The notes: generated from the letters alone by a model not told the origin. Positions 9,576 to 18,720 are shown, counted from the first letter of the stretch. The stretch: DNA of 64,000 nt from Chrysophaeum taylorii (GCA_029834535.1 JAQMWT010000479.1:109851-173850); one strand, 5' to 3'. Translations and numbers: made by a program.

Positions 9576-11186
9576 CTAACGCCGCCGCCGCCGCCGCCGG
9601 CGGCGGCGATGGGATGAGGGTTGGGCGTCTTGGCGTTGTTTGTATAATCGAGGGTTGCGGGGTTTGTTGCTAAGGGCGAGTCTGTTGGCGTCGAGGTTGT
9701 CGATGGCCCTGGCGAGGACGGAGTTCATCCAGGGGTCGAGAATTTTGAAGACGGATGTAGCGAGAAGGGACTTGGCGGCGGGGTCGGGGCGGTAGGTGTC
9801 GAGATGGCAACAGCATTCGAGGGGGAGAAGGACGTGGACGTTGAGGAAGCCAAGGTTTTCGCACCAGACCCCAACCTTCTCGACGAGTTGGAGGAAGGCG
9901 AATATGGGAAGGGTGTCGAGGGACTTGCCGTCGCCCCAGTCCCTCATGATGCCGAGGTCGAGGAGGTCGCGGATGAAGGTTTGCTTGTGATTGGCGACGG
10001 CGACCTTGACGATCTCGTCGATGGTGACGACCGATGCGCCGAGGGTCTCTTGGAGGGTCGGCTTGGAGTACGAGGTGAGTTTAGTAAAGTAGGAGAGGGC
10101 GCCGTCGCAAGCGAGGCACGTAACGGAGCCGTCGACTATCAAGTTGTCGGTAGAGAAGTGGACGTAGTGGAGTTGGGGGAATTGTTTCGCGCTCGAGCTC
10201 TCGTAGCCGTGGTCGAAGGTGGTAAAGAGTCTGACGGCGGCCGTCTGGATCGGGGCGTCTCCCCACCTGTGGACGTAAATCGCGCCGGAGGCGTCGATCG
10301 CATTATGGTAGGCGCGGACGTCGGGTCGGCGCCAGAAGTCGACGACGGTCGCGAAAACGTTGTTGAAGAACATGCGTTCGACGATGCTCGCCGCGAGGCT
10401 CGCGCAGTCGCGATCGTCGTCGTGGCGGGAGTCGATGATGCTTTGGCAGAACGTTTCGACCCACGGGCCAAAGGTAAGGGCGGTGTGGACGTGCGATTCG
10501 ACCGTCGAGGCGCCGTAGGCGTAGACGGCGCCCGACTCCCACAATACCCTGAAGGGGTCGTAGTCGACCGTCCGGAGCATGAAGACGTCGTCGTCGACGC
10601 GCATGATGAGGTCGAGACCGAGTTTAGTCGCGACGTCGAAGACTTGGATGCCGTAGAAGCGGCACATGTGTTTGTACCCTTCCGAGCGGTCGGTCGCGTT
10701 CCAGGCGTCGGGGGGAGGACGGTCCGCGTTTCCCCAGACGGACGAGACGTCGTGGAACTGTGTCCACGGGGCCAGGGCGAGGATCGCCCGCTTGTGGTCG
10801 GACGGGAAGCCGGCTTCGTGGAACGCGAGGTGCGGGTACTCGCGTTCGAGCGAAAACGCCTTCCGCAGGCGCCGCGAGCTCTCGACGAACCCCGCGTACC
10901 GGTTCGGCTCTCGCGTCGCCCGGAGGAGCGTCACGAACGCACACCGCACGCTCGAATTCCAGACGCGGCGTACCTTTCGAAACACGGGGATGATCTTCTT
11001 CTCCTTAGGGGAGGCGGCGGCGGCGCAGGGCGGCGGACACTGGGGGCACGGCGGGGGCTTCGCCGCCGCCGCCGCCGCCGCCTTGCCGTAGACCCACAGG
11101 AGGCCAAAAGCGACCAACCCGACGACGAGGACCTTGACGAAGACCGCCGACCGCCGCCGCCGGTGGCGCCCTCTTCGATAATACAT
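9576..11186 (-). CDS. GT15 family alpha-1,2-mannosyltransferase-like type II membrane protein
   Basis: A 536-residue protein starts at the first true ATG (11186); the frame stays open upstream but only to non-ATG codons. Residues 1-13 are basic, about 14-34 form one hydrophobic anchor (VFVKVLVVGLVAFGLLWVYG), then comes an Ala/Pro/Cys stem. The lumenal part matches the Ktr/Kre2/Mnt1 GT15 family: CAFVTLLRATREP begins the domain, YKHMCRFYGIQVFDV and the DXD-type MRVDDDVFM near residue 199 form the core, and YDPFRVLWESGAVYAYG follows as in yeast enzymes. It should use GDP-mannose in the Golgi to extend N- or O-linked mannans. The C-terminus ends in a run of about ten Arg encoded by a (GCC)n repeat, probably dispensable. 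It is divergently transcribed from the hydroxylase-GT60 fusion, with 81 bp between start codons. Confidence 0.88.
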   Translation of the reverse strand: MYYRRGRHRRRRSAVFVKVLVVGLVAFGLLWVYGKAAAAAAAKPPPCPQCPPPCAAAASPKEKKIIPVFRKVRRVWNSSVRCAFVTLLRATREPNRYAGFVESSRRLRKAFSLEREYPHLAFHEAGFPSDHKRAILALAPWTQFHDVSSVWGNADRPPPDAWNATDRSEGYKHMCRFYGIQVFDVATKLGLDLIMRVDDDVFMLRTVDYDPFRVLWESGAVYAYGASTVESHVHTALTFGPWVETFCQSIIDSRHDDDRDCASLAASIVERMFFNNVFATVVDFWRRPDVRAYHNAIDASGAIYVHRWGDAPIQTAAVRLFTTFDHGYESSSAKQFPQLHYVHFSTDNLIVDGSVTCLACDGALSYFTKLTSYSKPTLQETLGASVVTIDEIVKVAVANHKQTFIRDLLDLGIMRDWGDGKSLDTLPIFAFLQLVEKVGVWCENLGFLNVHVLLPLECCCHLDTYRPDPAAKSLLATSVFKILDPWMNSVLARAIDNLDANRLALSNKPRNPRLYKQRQDAQPSSHRRRRRRRRRR

Positions 11187-11267
11187 ACGAGGAGGATAAA
11201 AGATATATGACGTCACGTCGCGACTGACTAACTACCCGGGTATTCGTTGTTGTTGTTTCGAATTTTT
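11187..11267. promoter_or_regulatory. 81-bp divergent intergenic region (putative bidirectional promoter)
   Basis: Only 81 bp separate the ATG of the GT15 gene (11186, minus) from the ATG of the hydroxylase-GT60 fusion (11268, plus). Any promoter elements and both 5' leaders must lie here or inside the neighbouring gene. AGATATATGACGTCACGTCG contains a CRE-like TGACGTCA palindrome, a plausible bZIP site. Co-regulation is an inference. Confidence 0.5.
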
Positions 11268-13052
11268 ATGCAGCAGCAGCAGCTCCTCCCGAAACGCGTC
11301 GAGGCGGCGATACTCGGATTCCTGCCGGCAGCCGCCGTCCCGGCGGCGCCGGCGGCACCGCTGCTCCGCCGCAAATCAGTTCGGGAGGACAACGACGAGG
11401 ACGGGCCGCTCCCGCGCGTCGAGACGCCGCTCCCGGCGTCGGTCGTGTTCGCCCTGGTGAGCGCGACCGGTCCCCGGTGCGCTGTGATCGACGGGTTTAT
11501 GGGCTCGAGGGGCGCGGAGCTCGCGCTCGATGCGGCGGAGGCGGCACGGGCCTGCGGGCGGCTGAAAGCGGCGGGCGTCGGGCACGGGGCGGCGCGTCGC
11601 GTCGACGCGTCGGCGCGGGGCGACTCGTCGACGTTTCTGGGCGATACGGACGAAAAGGACGGCGGTCTCGGGGCCGTGGCCGTGCGGCTGCGGCTCGCCC
11701 GAGCGCAGCTGAGCGCTGGCGAGTTCGGAGGCCACATCGACTCGACCGTGGTGTCGACGCAACTCGCGTGCTACGAGAGGGGCGCGCGGTACGCGCGACA
11801 CGCCGACAGCGACGTTACCCAAGCCGTGCCGCGTCGCAAGTTCACCGCCGTGTACTACATGACCTACGGAAGCCAGCTCCGGCTTTACCCGGAGGATAGC
11901 CGCTGGACGCCCGACGGGTGCGGGCATCTCGACGTCGAACCGGCGCCCGACAGGCTCTTGCTCTTCGCGTCGGACCTCGAGCACGAGGTGCTGCCGTCGA
12001 CGGGGCTTCGCTTCGCGCTGACGCAGTGGTGGTACGCCAATGACCTTCCTCCCGTTGATGTTGTGAAGATCCCGAGAGCCCCCCCCCTCCACCCCCCCTC
12101 GATCTTCGTCTCGGTGGCCGCGTACCGCGATCCCCTCGCCCTCGCGACCGTCCGAGACGCGCTCGCCAAGGCCAAAACGGCGAACGTCGTGGTCGGCGTG
12201 GTGGCGCAGTACGACGTGATTAGCGGCGCCGACGACGACTGGTTCCGCCACGACTACGACCCGCGCGTGCGGTGGGCCCGCGTCGACTTCCGCGACGCGG
12301 CCGGTCCGTGTCCGGCGCGCGCGCTCGCGCTCGACCTCCTCGACGACCAAGACTTCGTACTCCAGATCGACGCGCACACGCAATTTACCGAAAACTGGGA
12401 TCTCCGTCTCCTCGAGGACCACCGCCGCTGCGGCGGCATCCTCACGACCTACCCGATGGATTTCGCGTCGAAAGGAGACGAACGTCCGACGCTTCTGGCG
12501 CCCTCTCGCTTTGACGACGACGGAGCTCTCCGAATCGTCGGACGCGTCCTCCGCGAGCGTCAAGAAATTCCTCTCCCCTCTCCTTTGTGGTGCGCGGGAT
12601 TCAGCTTTGCCCCCCGGGAAGCGGTTCTCAGGGTCAAGTACGACCCCCACCTCCGGTTCCTCTTCTTTGGCGAGGAAATGGTCATGGCCGCGCGTTTTTG
12701 GACCCACGGCTACGACTTCTTCGCGCCCTCGAGGGCCGTCCTCTACCACAAGTGGTCGCGTGCCGGAAGGCCAAACTTTCGCGAGGACGCGCGGTTATAC
12801 GGGGACCCCCGAGCCGAGCGTCGCTACCGCGCGCGATCCCTGAGGCGCCTCCGGGCCCTTTTCGGCGCGTCGTCGTCGTCGGGGGACGACGACGTCGGCC
12901 CGAACCTCGACTCCTACGGCCTCGGCCACGTCCGCACCCTCGCCGACTTTCAGAATAAAGTCGGTGTCGACTTCTTGCGTCGCGTCGTCCGCCCTGGCGC
13001 TTACGACGCCGGCCACCCGCCCGACGTCTTCGTGCCCACCACCTTATCCTAA
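11268..13052 (+). CDS. Bifunctional prolyl 4-hydroxylase (2OG-Fe(II)) - GT60 polypeptide GlcNAc-transferase fusion
   Basis: A 594-residue protein starts at the first ATG, giving MQQQQLLPKR; upstream in-frame codons are not ATG. Residues about 55-255 form a 2-oxoglutarate/Fe(II) dioxygenase of the HIF/Skp1 prolyl-hydroxylase type. The iron ligands are visible as RHADS (H178, D180) and LEHEVL (H239), with R248 in LRFALTQWW as the 2OG-binding Arg. Residues about 277-540 form a GT60 domain: IFVSVAAYRDPLALATVRDA, the metal motif VLQIDAHTQF (D368-A-H370), ILTTYPM, LWCAGFSFA and LFFGEEMVMAARFWTHGYD. In Dictyostelium and Toxoplasma, PhyA hydroxylates one Skp1 proline and Gnt1 (GT60) adds GlcNAc to that hydroxyproline. 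Here both steps sit on one chain in reaction order, with no signal peptide, consistent with a cytosolic Skp1-modifying, oxygen-sensing enzyme. The substrate is inferred. Confidence 0.88.
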   Translation: MQQQQLLPKRVEAAILGFLPAAAVPAAPAAPLLRRKSVREDNDEDGPLPRVETPLPASVVFALVSATGPRCAVIDGFMGSRGAELALDAAEAARACGRLKAAGVGHGAARRVDASARGDSSTFLGDTDEKDGGLGAVAVRLRLARAQLSAGEFGGHIDSTVVSTQLACYERGARYARHADSDVTQAVPRRKFTAVYYMTYGSQLRLYPEDSRWTPDGCGHLDVEPAPDRLLLFASDLEHEVLPSTGLRFALTQWWYANDLPPVDVVKIPRAPPLHPPSIFVSVAAYRDPLALATVRDALAKAKTANVVVGVVAQYDVISGADDDWFRHDYDPRVRWARVDFRDAAGPCPARALALDLLDDQDFVLQIDAHTQFTENWDLRLLEDHRRCGGILTTYPMDFASKGDERPTLLAPSRFDDDGALRIVGRVLRERQEIPLPSPLWCAGFSFAPREAVLRVKYDPHLRFLFFGEEMVMAARFWTHGYDFFAPSRAVLYHKWSRAGRPNFREDARLYGDPRAERRYRARSLRRLRALFGASSSSGDDDVGPNLDSYGLGHVRTLADFQNKVGVDFLRRVVRPGAYDAGHPPDVFVPTTLS

Positions 13053-13193
13053 CTTGTATATCGACGAGGGCTCGCTCAAATTTCGGTCGTCCGGGCCTCT
13101 TTCTCCCATCCAGATCCGATTTGCTGCTGCTGGGGTGCGTTCGGTGCCCTGGTATGTGGTGTGATGCGTCGCGTCGTCGACAAAATCCACGCT

Positions 13194-15437
13194 CTAGATC
13201 CGCGGGCCGCGTACGTAGGCTCGATCCAAGTTCCACTGGGCTCGCGGGCGCCCGTCGTGGAGGTGTCGTCGTTGCGGAGGGTCCTCGTGGTCCTTGGGCG
13301 ACATGGAGGGCGGCGCCGAGGGGGTCCGCGGGTGATGGTGCGCAGCAAAGTACGAACCGTCCTCCTCGTGCGGGCTCCACGAGTGCGGGGAGATCGCCTC
13401 GAAGACGTCGGGCCGCCTGAACCGCGACTCGCCCGCGAGCGACCGTTCCGAGGTCGCCGTCTCGCCCAAGTTGTTGTTGTTGTTGTTGTTGTTGTTGTTG
13501 ATGTAGGCCTCGTCTCGGCGCCCGAACCGCGACTCGCCCGCGAGCGACGACTCGCCCGCCGTCTCGCCCAAGTTGTTGTTGTTGTTGTTGTTGTTGATGT
13601 AGGCCTCGTCTCGGCGCCCGAACCGCGACTCGCCCGCGAGCGACGACTCGCCCGCGGTCTCGCCAAAGTCGTTGTTGCGGTTCGAGCTCTGCCAGGTTCG
13701 CAGCTGCTGCGCGTCGGGCGTGCGGTGGCGCGGTTCGTCAAACACGACGGGGTGCTGGCGCTGCCACCGGGCGACGAGGTCGTCCTCGTCGGCGGGTGGT
13801 CGCGACCGCGACGGCGAAGCGGCCGCGTCTTCGTCGTCCAAGGGCGACACCGGCACGAAGTTCGAGTTGCCCGCAAGACTCTTCTCGCCCCAGTCGTCGT
13901 CGTCGTCGTCGTCGACGCGGCCCGCTTCGTCCCGGCGGCGCTGCTTGGTCGTATTATTATTCTGGCGCGCCAAGAACGAGAGGCTCGCGGGATCGTTCTG
14001 GTCGTAGCGTTTGGCGAGCGCCGCGAGCGAGTAGGGATGGCGCGGCTGCTGTTGGTGTTTCTCGGCGGCGACGCGGAGCCGCGTCACCTCGTTGGCGACG
14101 GCCTCCTCGAACTGCGACGATGCCACGTCGAGCGCCGCCTCGGCCGCCTCCTGATAGTAATGCTCGCGCGCCGGCGGCTCGTCCCGGCGGACGTCGAGAT
14201 GCTTGCGGCGCGCCGCGGCCGCCTCCTGCTGCGCCAGGAGGTCGTCGAATCGCCGCTGCTCGTCGGCCTTGCGCTTGGCGTCCTCCGCCTCCTTGCGCTT
14301 CTTCTCGGCCGCCTCGAACCGCACCCGCTCGCGAAGCTCGCGCTCGTCCTCGGCGCGCCGCTGGTCCTCTTCCCATTTTTTTTTGGCACGGCGTTCCTCC
14401 ATCTGCGCCTCGAGCGCCGCCTTTTGCGCGAGCGCCTGCGCGCGCCGCCGCGCCTCGTGGTCGGCATCTCGCGGCCGCGTCACGCGCTCGGGCGGGACCG
14501 AGTAGGCCCCGCCCAACGCGCCCGCGACGTTCGTCTCGCCGTACACGTCTCGGACGAACCGACATCTCGCGGCCGACCGCGGCGACCGCGTCGTCTCGAC
14601 CCGCGGCGGCGTCGCCGGCTGCCCGACCGGAGATCCCCGGAGTGGCGGCTCGTCGTCCCACCTCGTCGTCCTCATATCTCCTCGAGGACTCGCCGCGGCC
14701 AGCCGTTCGCGCGACGCCGCGACTTCGCGCTCGCGCTCGAGCTTCTCGCGCTCCTTCTTCTCGTCGATCTGCTTGCGGAGCTCGGCCGCGTACGCCGCCT
14801 GCGCGTCGCGCCGCCCGCCAAAGTGCTGCGCCGGACGCACGCCCTGGAGCGTTGCCATTCCGCGCCCGAGCGGCGCGCGTTCGTACGGGTCCCGCCGGTA
14901 AGACCCCAGCCCCCCGAACGGCGTCTGCTGCCATCGCGACGAGGCGCCGTACCCCTCGTAAGTCTGTTCTCGTTGCTGACGCGTATCGTCGTCGCGAGCA
15001 CCGCGAGTCTGTTCTCGTTGGCGACGCGCGTCGTCGCGAGCGAGCTCGCGTTCTTGTTCGCGACGCGTATCGTCGCGCGCCAACTCGTAAGTCCGTTGCT
15101 GTTGGTGGTGACGCGTATCGTCGCGCGCCAACTCGTAAGTCCGTTGCTCTTGGTGGTGACGCGTATTGTCGCGCGGCTCGAAAGCCGGTTGCTGCTGATG
15201 ACGAGTCTCCTTGCGCGATTCGCCGCCGTAACTCTCCCCGTCGTAGTTGGCGGTGGTGGTGTCGTCGTCGTTACAACTTATCGCCTCGAGCTCTTTGCGC
15301 TGCCGGTCCATCTCCGCCTCGACTAGGGAGTCGAAGACGGGGTCCACGCCCTTGGGCGGGACGGCGCGGCGCCTCGCGAGCTCGGCCTCGACGAGGGCGT
15401 CGAACTCGGGATCGACCCCAGGTGGAGGCGGGTCCAT
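13194..15437 (-). CDS. CSPP1/CCDC66-like coiled-coil protein with poly-Asn repeats
   Basis: 747 residues from a clear ATG. The N-terminus carries two related acidic/Pro motifs (GVDPEFDALVEAELARRR and a second copy about 17 residues later), then Gln/Arg-rich repeats. About residues 212-245 hold YAAELRKQIDEKKEREKLE, typical of CSPP1/CCDC66-type centrosomal and ciliary proteins, and about 335-420 form a long charged coiled coil. The C-terminal third has three imperfect repeats of LGETAGESSLAGESRF, two followed by RRDEAYI and poly-Asn runs. It probably binds microtubules or the basal body, but only the short motif supports this. It is divergent from RAD9 with 97 bp between starts. Confidence 0.7.
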   Translation of the reverse strand: MDPPPPGVDPEFDALVEAELARRRAVPPKGVDPVFDSLVEAEMDRQRKELEAISCNDDDTTTANYDGESYGGESRKETRHQQQPAFEPRDNTRHHQEQRTYELARDDTRHHQQQRTYELARDDTRREQERELARDDARRQREQTRGARDDDTRQQREQTYEGYGASSRWQQTPFGGLGSYRRDPYERAPLGRGMATLQGVRPAQHFGGRRDAQAAYAAELRKQIDEKKEREKLEREREVAASRERLAAASPRGDMRTTRWDDEPPLRGSPVGQPATPPRVETTRSPRSAARCRFVRDVYGETNVAGALGGAYSVPPERVTRPRDADHEARRRAQALAQKAALEAQMEERRAKKKWEEDQRRAEDERELRERVRFEAAEKKRKEAEDAKRKADEQRRFDDLLAQQEAAAARRKHLDVRRDEPPAREHYYQEAAEAALDVASSQFEEAVANEVTRLRVAAEKHQQQPRHPYSLAALAKRYDQNDPASLSFLARQNNNTTKQRRRDEAGRVDDDDDDDWGEKSLAGNSNFVPVSPLDDEDAAASPSRSRPPADEDDLVARWQRQHPVVFDEPRHRTPDAQQLRTWQSSNRNNDFGETAGESSLAGESRFGRRDEAYINNNNNNNNLGETAGESSLAGESRFGRRDEAYINNNNNNNNNNLGETATSERSLAGESRFRRPDVFEAISPHSWSPHEEDGSYFAAHHHPRTPSAPPSMSPKDHEDPPQRRHLHDGRPRAQWNLDRAYVRGPRI

Positions 15438-15534
15438 CGCGTTCGTTCGATTTTCAGGGCGTTACGACACAAAACCCTAGCCTCCGACGTACGTCTTCTT
15501 CGGCGGGCACCTCCCTCCCTCCCCTTCGCGCGCC
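15438..15534. promoter_or_regulatory. 97-bp divergent intergenic region (putative bidirectional promoter)
   Basis: The start codons of the coiled-coil gene (15437, minus) and RAD9 (15535, plus) are 97 bp apart. No TATA box is evident. Shared regulation is inferred from spacing alone. Confidence 0.4.
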
Positions 15535-16758
15535 ATGGCTTCGTGGGAGGTGGAAATCGCCGCGAGCCACGTCCGCGTGTTCTCGGCCGCCGTGCAGGCG
15601 TTGGCGTGCGTGGGGCGCGAGATATCGTTCACGGTCGAGGCCGAGGGCGCGGGCACGGCGATGATGCTGACGGCGATGAACGACAACGCAGCCTCGTTTG
15701 CGAGTTTTCGGTTCGAGCCGCGATTCTTCGCACGGACCCGCGTCCGGCGCGCGACGGCCATTTCGTGCAAGGTCGTTGCGCGTGCCCTGGTGCCCGCGTT
15801 GCGGCGCGCCACCGCCAAGGCGGCCGTGCGGTCGCGGCAGGTCGCGGGGGTTATGAAAGTCGTCGTCCGCCACGACGACGACGAGGTTTCGGACGATGAT
15901 AACGACGAGCTGCGGGCACCGCGGCTCGTCGTCGAGGTCTTTCACGAGGACGGCATCCGCGCGCGGTGGCGGCTGTTCTACGAAATGGCCGAGGCCGAGG
16001 ATGCGGCCTTCGACGAGCGCGATGCCGGCCGCGTCTCGTGCCACCCGATGCAGCTCGCCTCGGTCTTCGAGCACGTCACCGCGCACGCCGTGGAGGTCCA
16101 CGTGACCGGAGAAGACCTCGGCGTGTCGAGCCGCGCCGAAGACGACGCGGCCTCGACCAAGCTCAAGATCGCCAAGGACGACCTCGATTCGTTGGAGCTC
16201 CCGCGCTTTGAAAGCGAGGCCGCCCTCGCTTTCAACGCCAAGGAGGCCAAGGCTGCGGTCAAATTCTGCCAGGCAGCCGACGTATCGGACATGACCTTCC
16301 AGTTTACTAGGGCGGGAAAGCCCGTCGCCTTCTCGGGACGAGCCCCCAGCGGCGCGACCGCCCGCTTCCTCATATCAACAAGCCGCTCCGTGCGCCATAA
16401 TAATAGGGGTCCCTCTCAGAGACCGCCCTCGGCTTCCATACCCTCGTATGTGCCGCTGCTCCTTCATACGTACAACAGTCGCCTTATGCAGAAACAACCA
16501 AGAACCTGCGGCCCGCTGTCGCGTCGACGACGACGACGACGACGACGATTTACCCCCCCGCCGACGCCGCCGGGCGAGTTTTATTGGTGTTTATCGTTGA
16601 CCCTGTCGTGCTTTAGGAAGCCGACGATGCCGACTGACATCTCTTACGCGTGGGGAGATTTAAATCACCCACGAGGGTTCGTCCAAACCAGGGAGAGGGG
16701 TTGTTTTTGTCTGGGGAAGTACAGAGTTCGGAGCAGCACGATGCGGAAGGAAGCCTGA
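15535..16758 (+). CDS. RAD9: RAD9-like subunit of the 9-1-1 DNA-damage checkpoint clamp
   Basis: The N-terminal ~285 residues match the PCNA-like fold of RAD9: VFSAAVQALACVGREISF, then FASFRFEPRFF and ISCKVVARALVPALR, a middle linker, LVVEVFHEDGIRARWRLFYE, then CHPMQLASVFEHVT, and late strands ending DMTFQFTRAGKPVAFSG. RAD9 with RAD1 and HUS1 forms the clamp loaded at damaged DNA in the nucleus to activate ATR signalling. The open frame continues to 16758 (407 residues), but after about residue 290 it reads as low-complexity sequence with a poly-Arg run from (CGA)n. The real C-terminus may therefore be reached by splicing or an earlier stop in another frame. The start is firm; the 3' end is not. 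Confidence 0.8.
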   Translation: MASWEVEIAASHVRVFSAAVQALACVGREISFTVEAEGAGTAMMLTAMNDNAASFASFRFEPRFFARTRVRRATAISCKVVARALVPALRRATAKAAVRSRQVAGVMKVVVRHDDDEVSDDDNDELRAPRLVVEVFHEDGIRARWRLFYEMAEAEDAAFDERDAGRVSCHPMQLASVFEHVTAHAVEVHVTGEDLGVSSRAEDDAASTKLKIAKDDLDSLELPRFESEAALAFNAKEAKAAVKFCQAADVSDMTFQFTRAGKPVAFSGRAPSGATARFLISTSRSVRHNNRGPSQRPPSASIPSYVPLLLHTYNSRLMQKQPRTCGPLSRRRRRRRRRFTPPPTPPGEFYWCLSLTLSCFRKPTMPTDISYAWGDLNHPRGFVQTRERGCFCLGKYRVRSSTMRKEA

Positions 16759-16872
16759 TGATGATGATGATGATGATGATGGACCCTCTTGCCAAATTTT
16801 AGGGTGCGAGAATGCGACGACGGCCAATACGCTGCGAGAATGCGACGACGTTCTTGGGTGTGTGGACCTCCG

Positions 16873-18526
16873 TCAGTCCTTCATCGCGAAGATGGCGATG
16901 GCGATGGCGACGACGCACGCGGCGTTGAAGAGGGCGAGCTCTTTCAAAAAGGAGGGCTGGTCTTTGGTCTCGCGCGCGACTGTCCCGGCAATCACGGAGC
17001 CGTAGTCGTCGGGGCGGTACGGGTCGAAGACTTCGGCCAAGGCGGAGGCCTTGCGGCGAATCGGGACGCCCATGTCCTTCAAGAGCTCGTCGTGGTAGTG
17101 GACTTGGTGGAGCTGAAGCATGCTCGATCGATTGGCGCCGGCCTCGGGCATCGTGCTTCGCTTCCAAGCCATCTTCTCGGCGATGTCGGCGCGCATCACC
17201 TCGTCGGTGGCCGGGAGGCCGTTCTGCTTGAGAGCTGTCGCCACCCAGCGCGCTTGGAGCGAAGAGGTGCAAATGTTCATGAATGTGGTGGCCTGTGAGC
17301 CGACGAAAAAGCATGTCGGCACGTCGGGATGCACGATATTGCGGAACAGCCACAGGCCGTCGTCTTGCTTCTTGGATATGAGATTGGCGGGAAGAAACGA
17401 AAGATCTTGAGCGAAGCCCGTGCCGAAGACGACGATGTCGGCCTCGAGCTCGGTGGTCGTCCCGTCGGGCTTGGTGATACAGAGCGTTCTTGCATCCTTG
17501 ATATCGGAGATTATGCCACGGATAGTATCGATTGCGCCGTTGTTGACGAGTTTGAAGAATTCTTCGTCGGGTAGCACGCCGTGTCCACACCAGATGTCGT
17601 TGGCCAATGGCAATTTGGGCTCGAGCGAACCAAGACCGAACTGCTTCGAAAACGCGAAGCTCACGAGCTTCCAGTACGCGCTGAGGAAGCCCGGTATCTT
17701 GGCCACCGTGCTTTCGATGGGACCGGGCGACGCGTACGGAGGACTTAGGACGCCCGCGCCGACGCGGTTGAAAGTGGCATATTCAAACGGCACCAGGCCC
17801 AAAATCTTGCGCGGCACCGGCCAGTGCGTGTCCCTGAAGACGAGCGACGTTGAAGCCGCGCCAACGTGGTGTGCCACCTGAGCGCAATCCATCGCCGACT
17901 TACCGTAACCGACGACGACCACGCGCTTGCCGCTGCAGATCCTTGCCTCTGTGAAGTCCACCGAGTGGACCCAGGATCCTTGAAACTTGTCGCGGCCTGG
18001 AACCGCTGGCATGAACGCGTTCGGCGTCGAGTACACGCCGGTGGCAACGACGACGGCGTCGAACCCGCCGCGCTTCGCGCGCGTCGAGGTCGTGAGAATC
18101 CACGTCTTTCCGTCGTGCGCCATGGCGACGATGGTCGTTTCGTACTCGACGACGTCGGTGACGCCATGCTTCTTCGCGTATCGCACCACGTACCCCTCGA
18201 CGACCTCGCCCTTGGCGTAGTCGTCGCCGTCGAGAGGCTCGTCTGGGAACGCGTACAGACCTAGGGACAAACGCTCAGAGCCGTGTGACTTTCGATACTG
18301 GCACGTACTCGCAGGCACTTGAATCCCGAACCCGTCGTAATTCGATGTCCACACTGCGTGCGATGGTCAGCATGAGGACGAGTGAAAAATAACCTCCGCC
18401 GAGTTTGCTCGTCTTCTCAAAAATCACGCAGTCGATGCCTTCGGCGATTAGGACTCGAGCAGTCGCCACGCCCGCCACCCCCCCACCGATGATGCCGACC
18501 TTCCTGACGCCTTCGGGACACAACAT
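16873..18526 (-). CDS. Flavin-containing monooxygenase, copy 1 (two exons, 40-nt intron)
   Basis: The coding sequence is complement(16873..18353, 18394..18526), 537 residues. Exon 1 encodes VGIIGGGVAGVATARVL (FAD-binding GxGxxG) and ends after KLGG. The 40-nt GT-AG intron at 18354-18393 restores KLGGVWTSNYDGFGIQVPAS, as in FMO/Baeyer-Villiger families. Exon 2 has the FMO fingerprint FQGSWVHSVDF (FxGxxxHxxxF), a second Rossmann motif VVVVGYGKSAMDCA for NADPH and the late motif ADIVVFGTGF. Residues about 515-533 form a hydrophobic tail anchor before MKD, suggesting the ER or another membrane facing the cytosol. It should hydroxylate a soft nucleophile (N or S) using NADPH and O2; the substrate is unknown. 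A near-identical second copy lies at 28132-29791. The start is the Met shared by both copies, where upstream similarity ends. Confidence 0.88.
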
Positions 18527-18552
18527 CGCCCCACCAGTACTTTCAACGAAAC

Positions 18553-18650
18553 GTCGCCGACAACGAAGCAAATCTTCACGATACCTCTACAACGAAACGT
18601 TCATTTTTTGCCCGACAACGAAGCAAATCCACACGATACCTCTACAACGG
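18553..18650 (+). repeat. Tandem duplication of a ~37-bp unit
   Basis: CGACAACGAAGCAAATC followed by a TCACGATACCTCTACAACG block occurs twice, with a short spacer, directly upstream of FMO copy 1. It is absent upstream of FMO copy 2, so it lies outside the duplicated block. Confidence 0.65.
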
Positions 18651-18659
18651 TTTCCTGTA

Positions 18660-18720
18660 GGGCAGGGTGCGACGTTTCCAGATGATTCCAGGCTGAAGCA
18701 TATATCCGAGACAGTTACCT
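18660..18720 (+). repeat. Dispersed repeat shared with ~25527-25580
   Basis: GGGTGCGACGTTTCCAGATG and the following GCTGAAGCATATATCCGAGA match, with few changes, a segment at about 25527-25575 just beyond the Helitron array. It is a small dispersed repeat of unknown type. Confidence 0.55.

Noticed and set aside
9804-11210. 468-codon plus-strand opening opposite the GT15 gene
   Set aside because: Charged and repetitive; the minus strand encodes a complete type II GT15 enzyme.
1-13052. A dedicated glycan biosynthesis cluster
   Set aside because: The GT8 fusion, GT15 and GT60 belong to different compartments and pathways as far as is known. Proximity alone does not support one pathway.
13161-15326. 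721-codon plus-strand opening opposite the coiled-coil gene
   Set aside because: It is Arg/Val-rich with no domain logic and mirrors the minus-strand gene, whose start, motifs and coiled coil are convincing. High GC at third positions creates such antisense openings.
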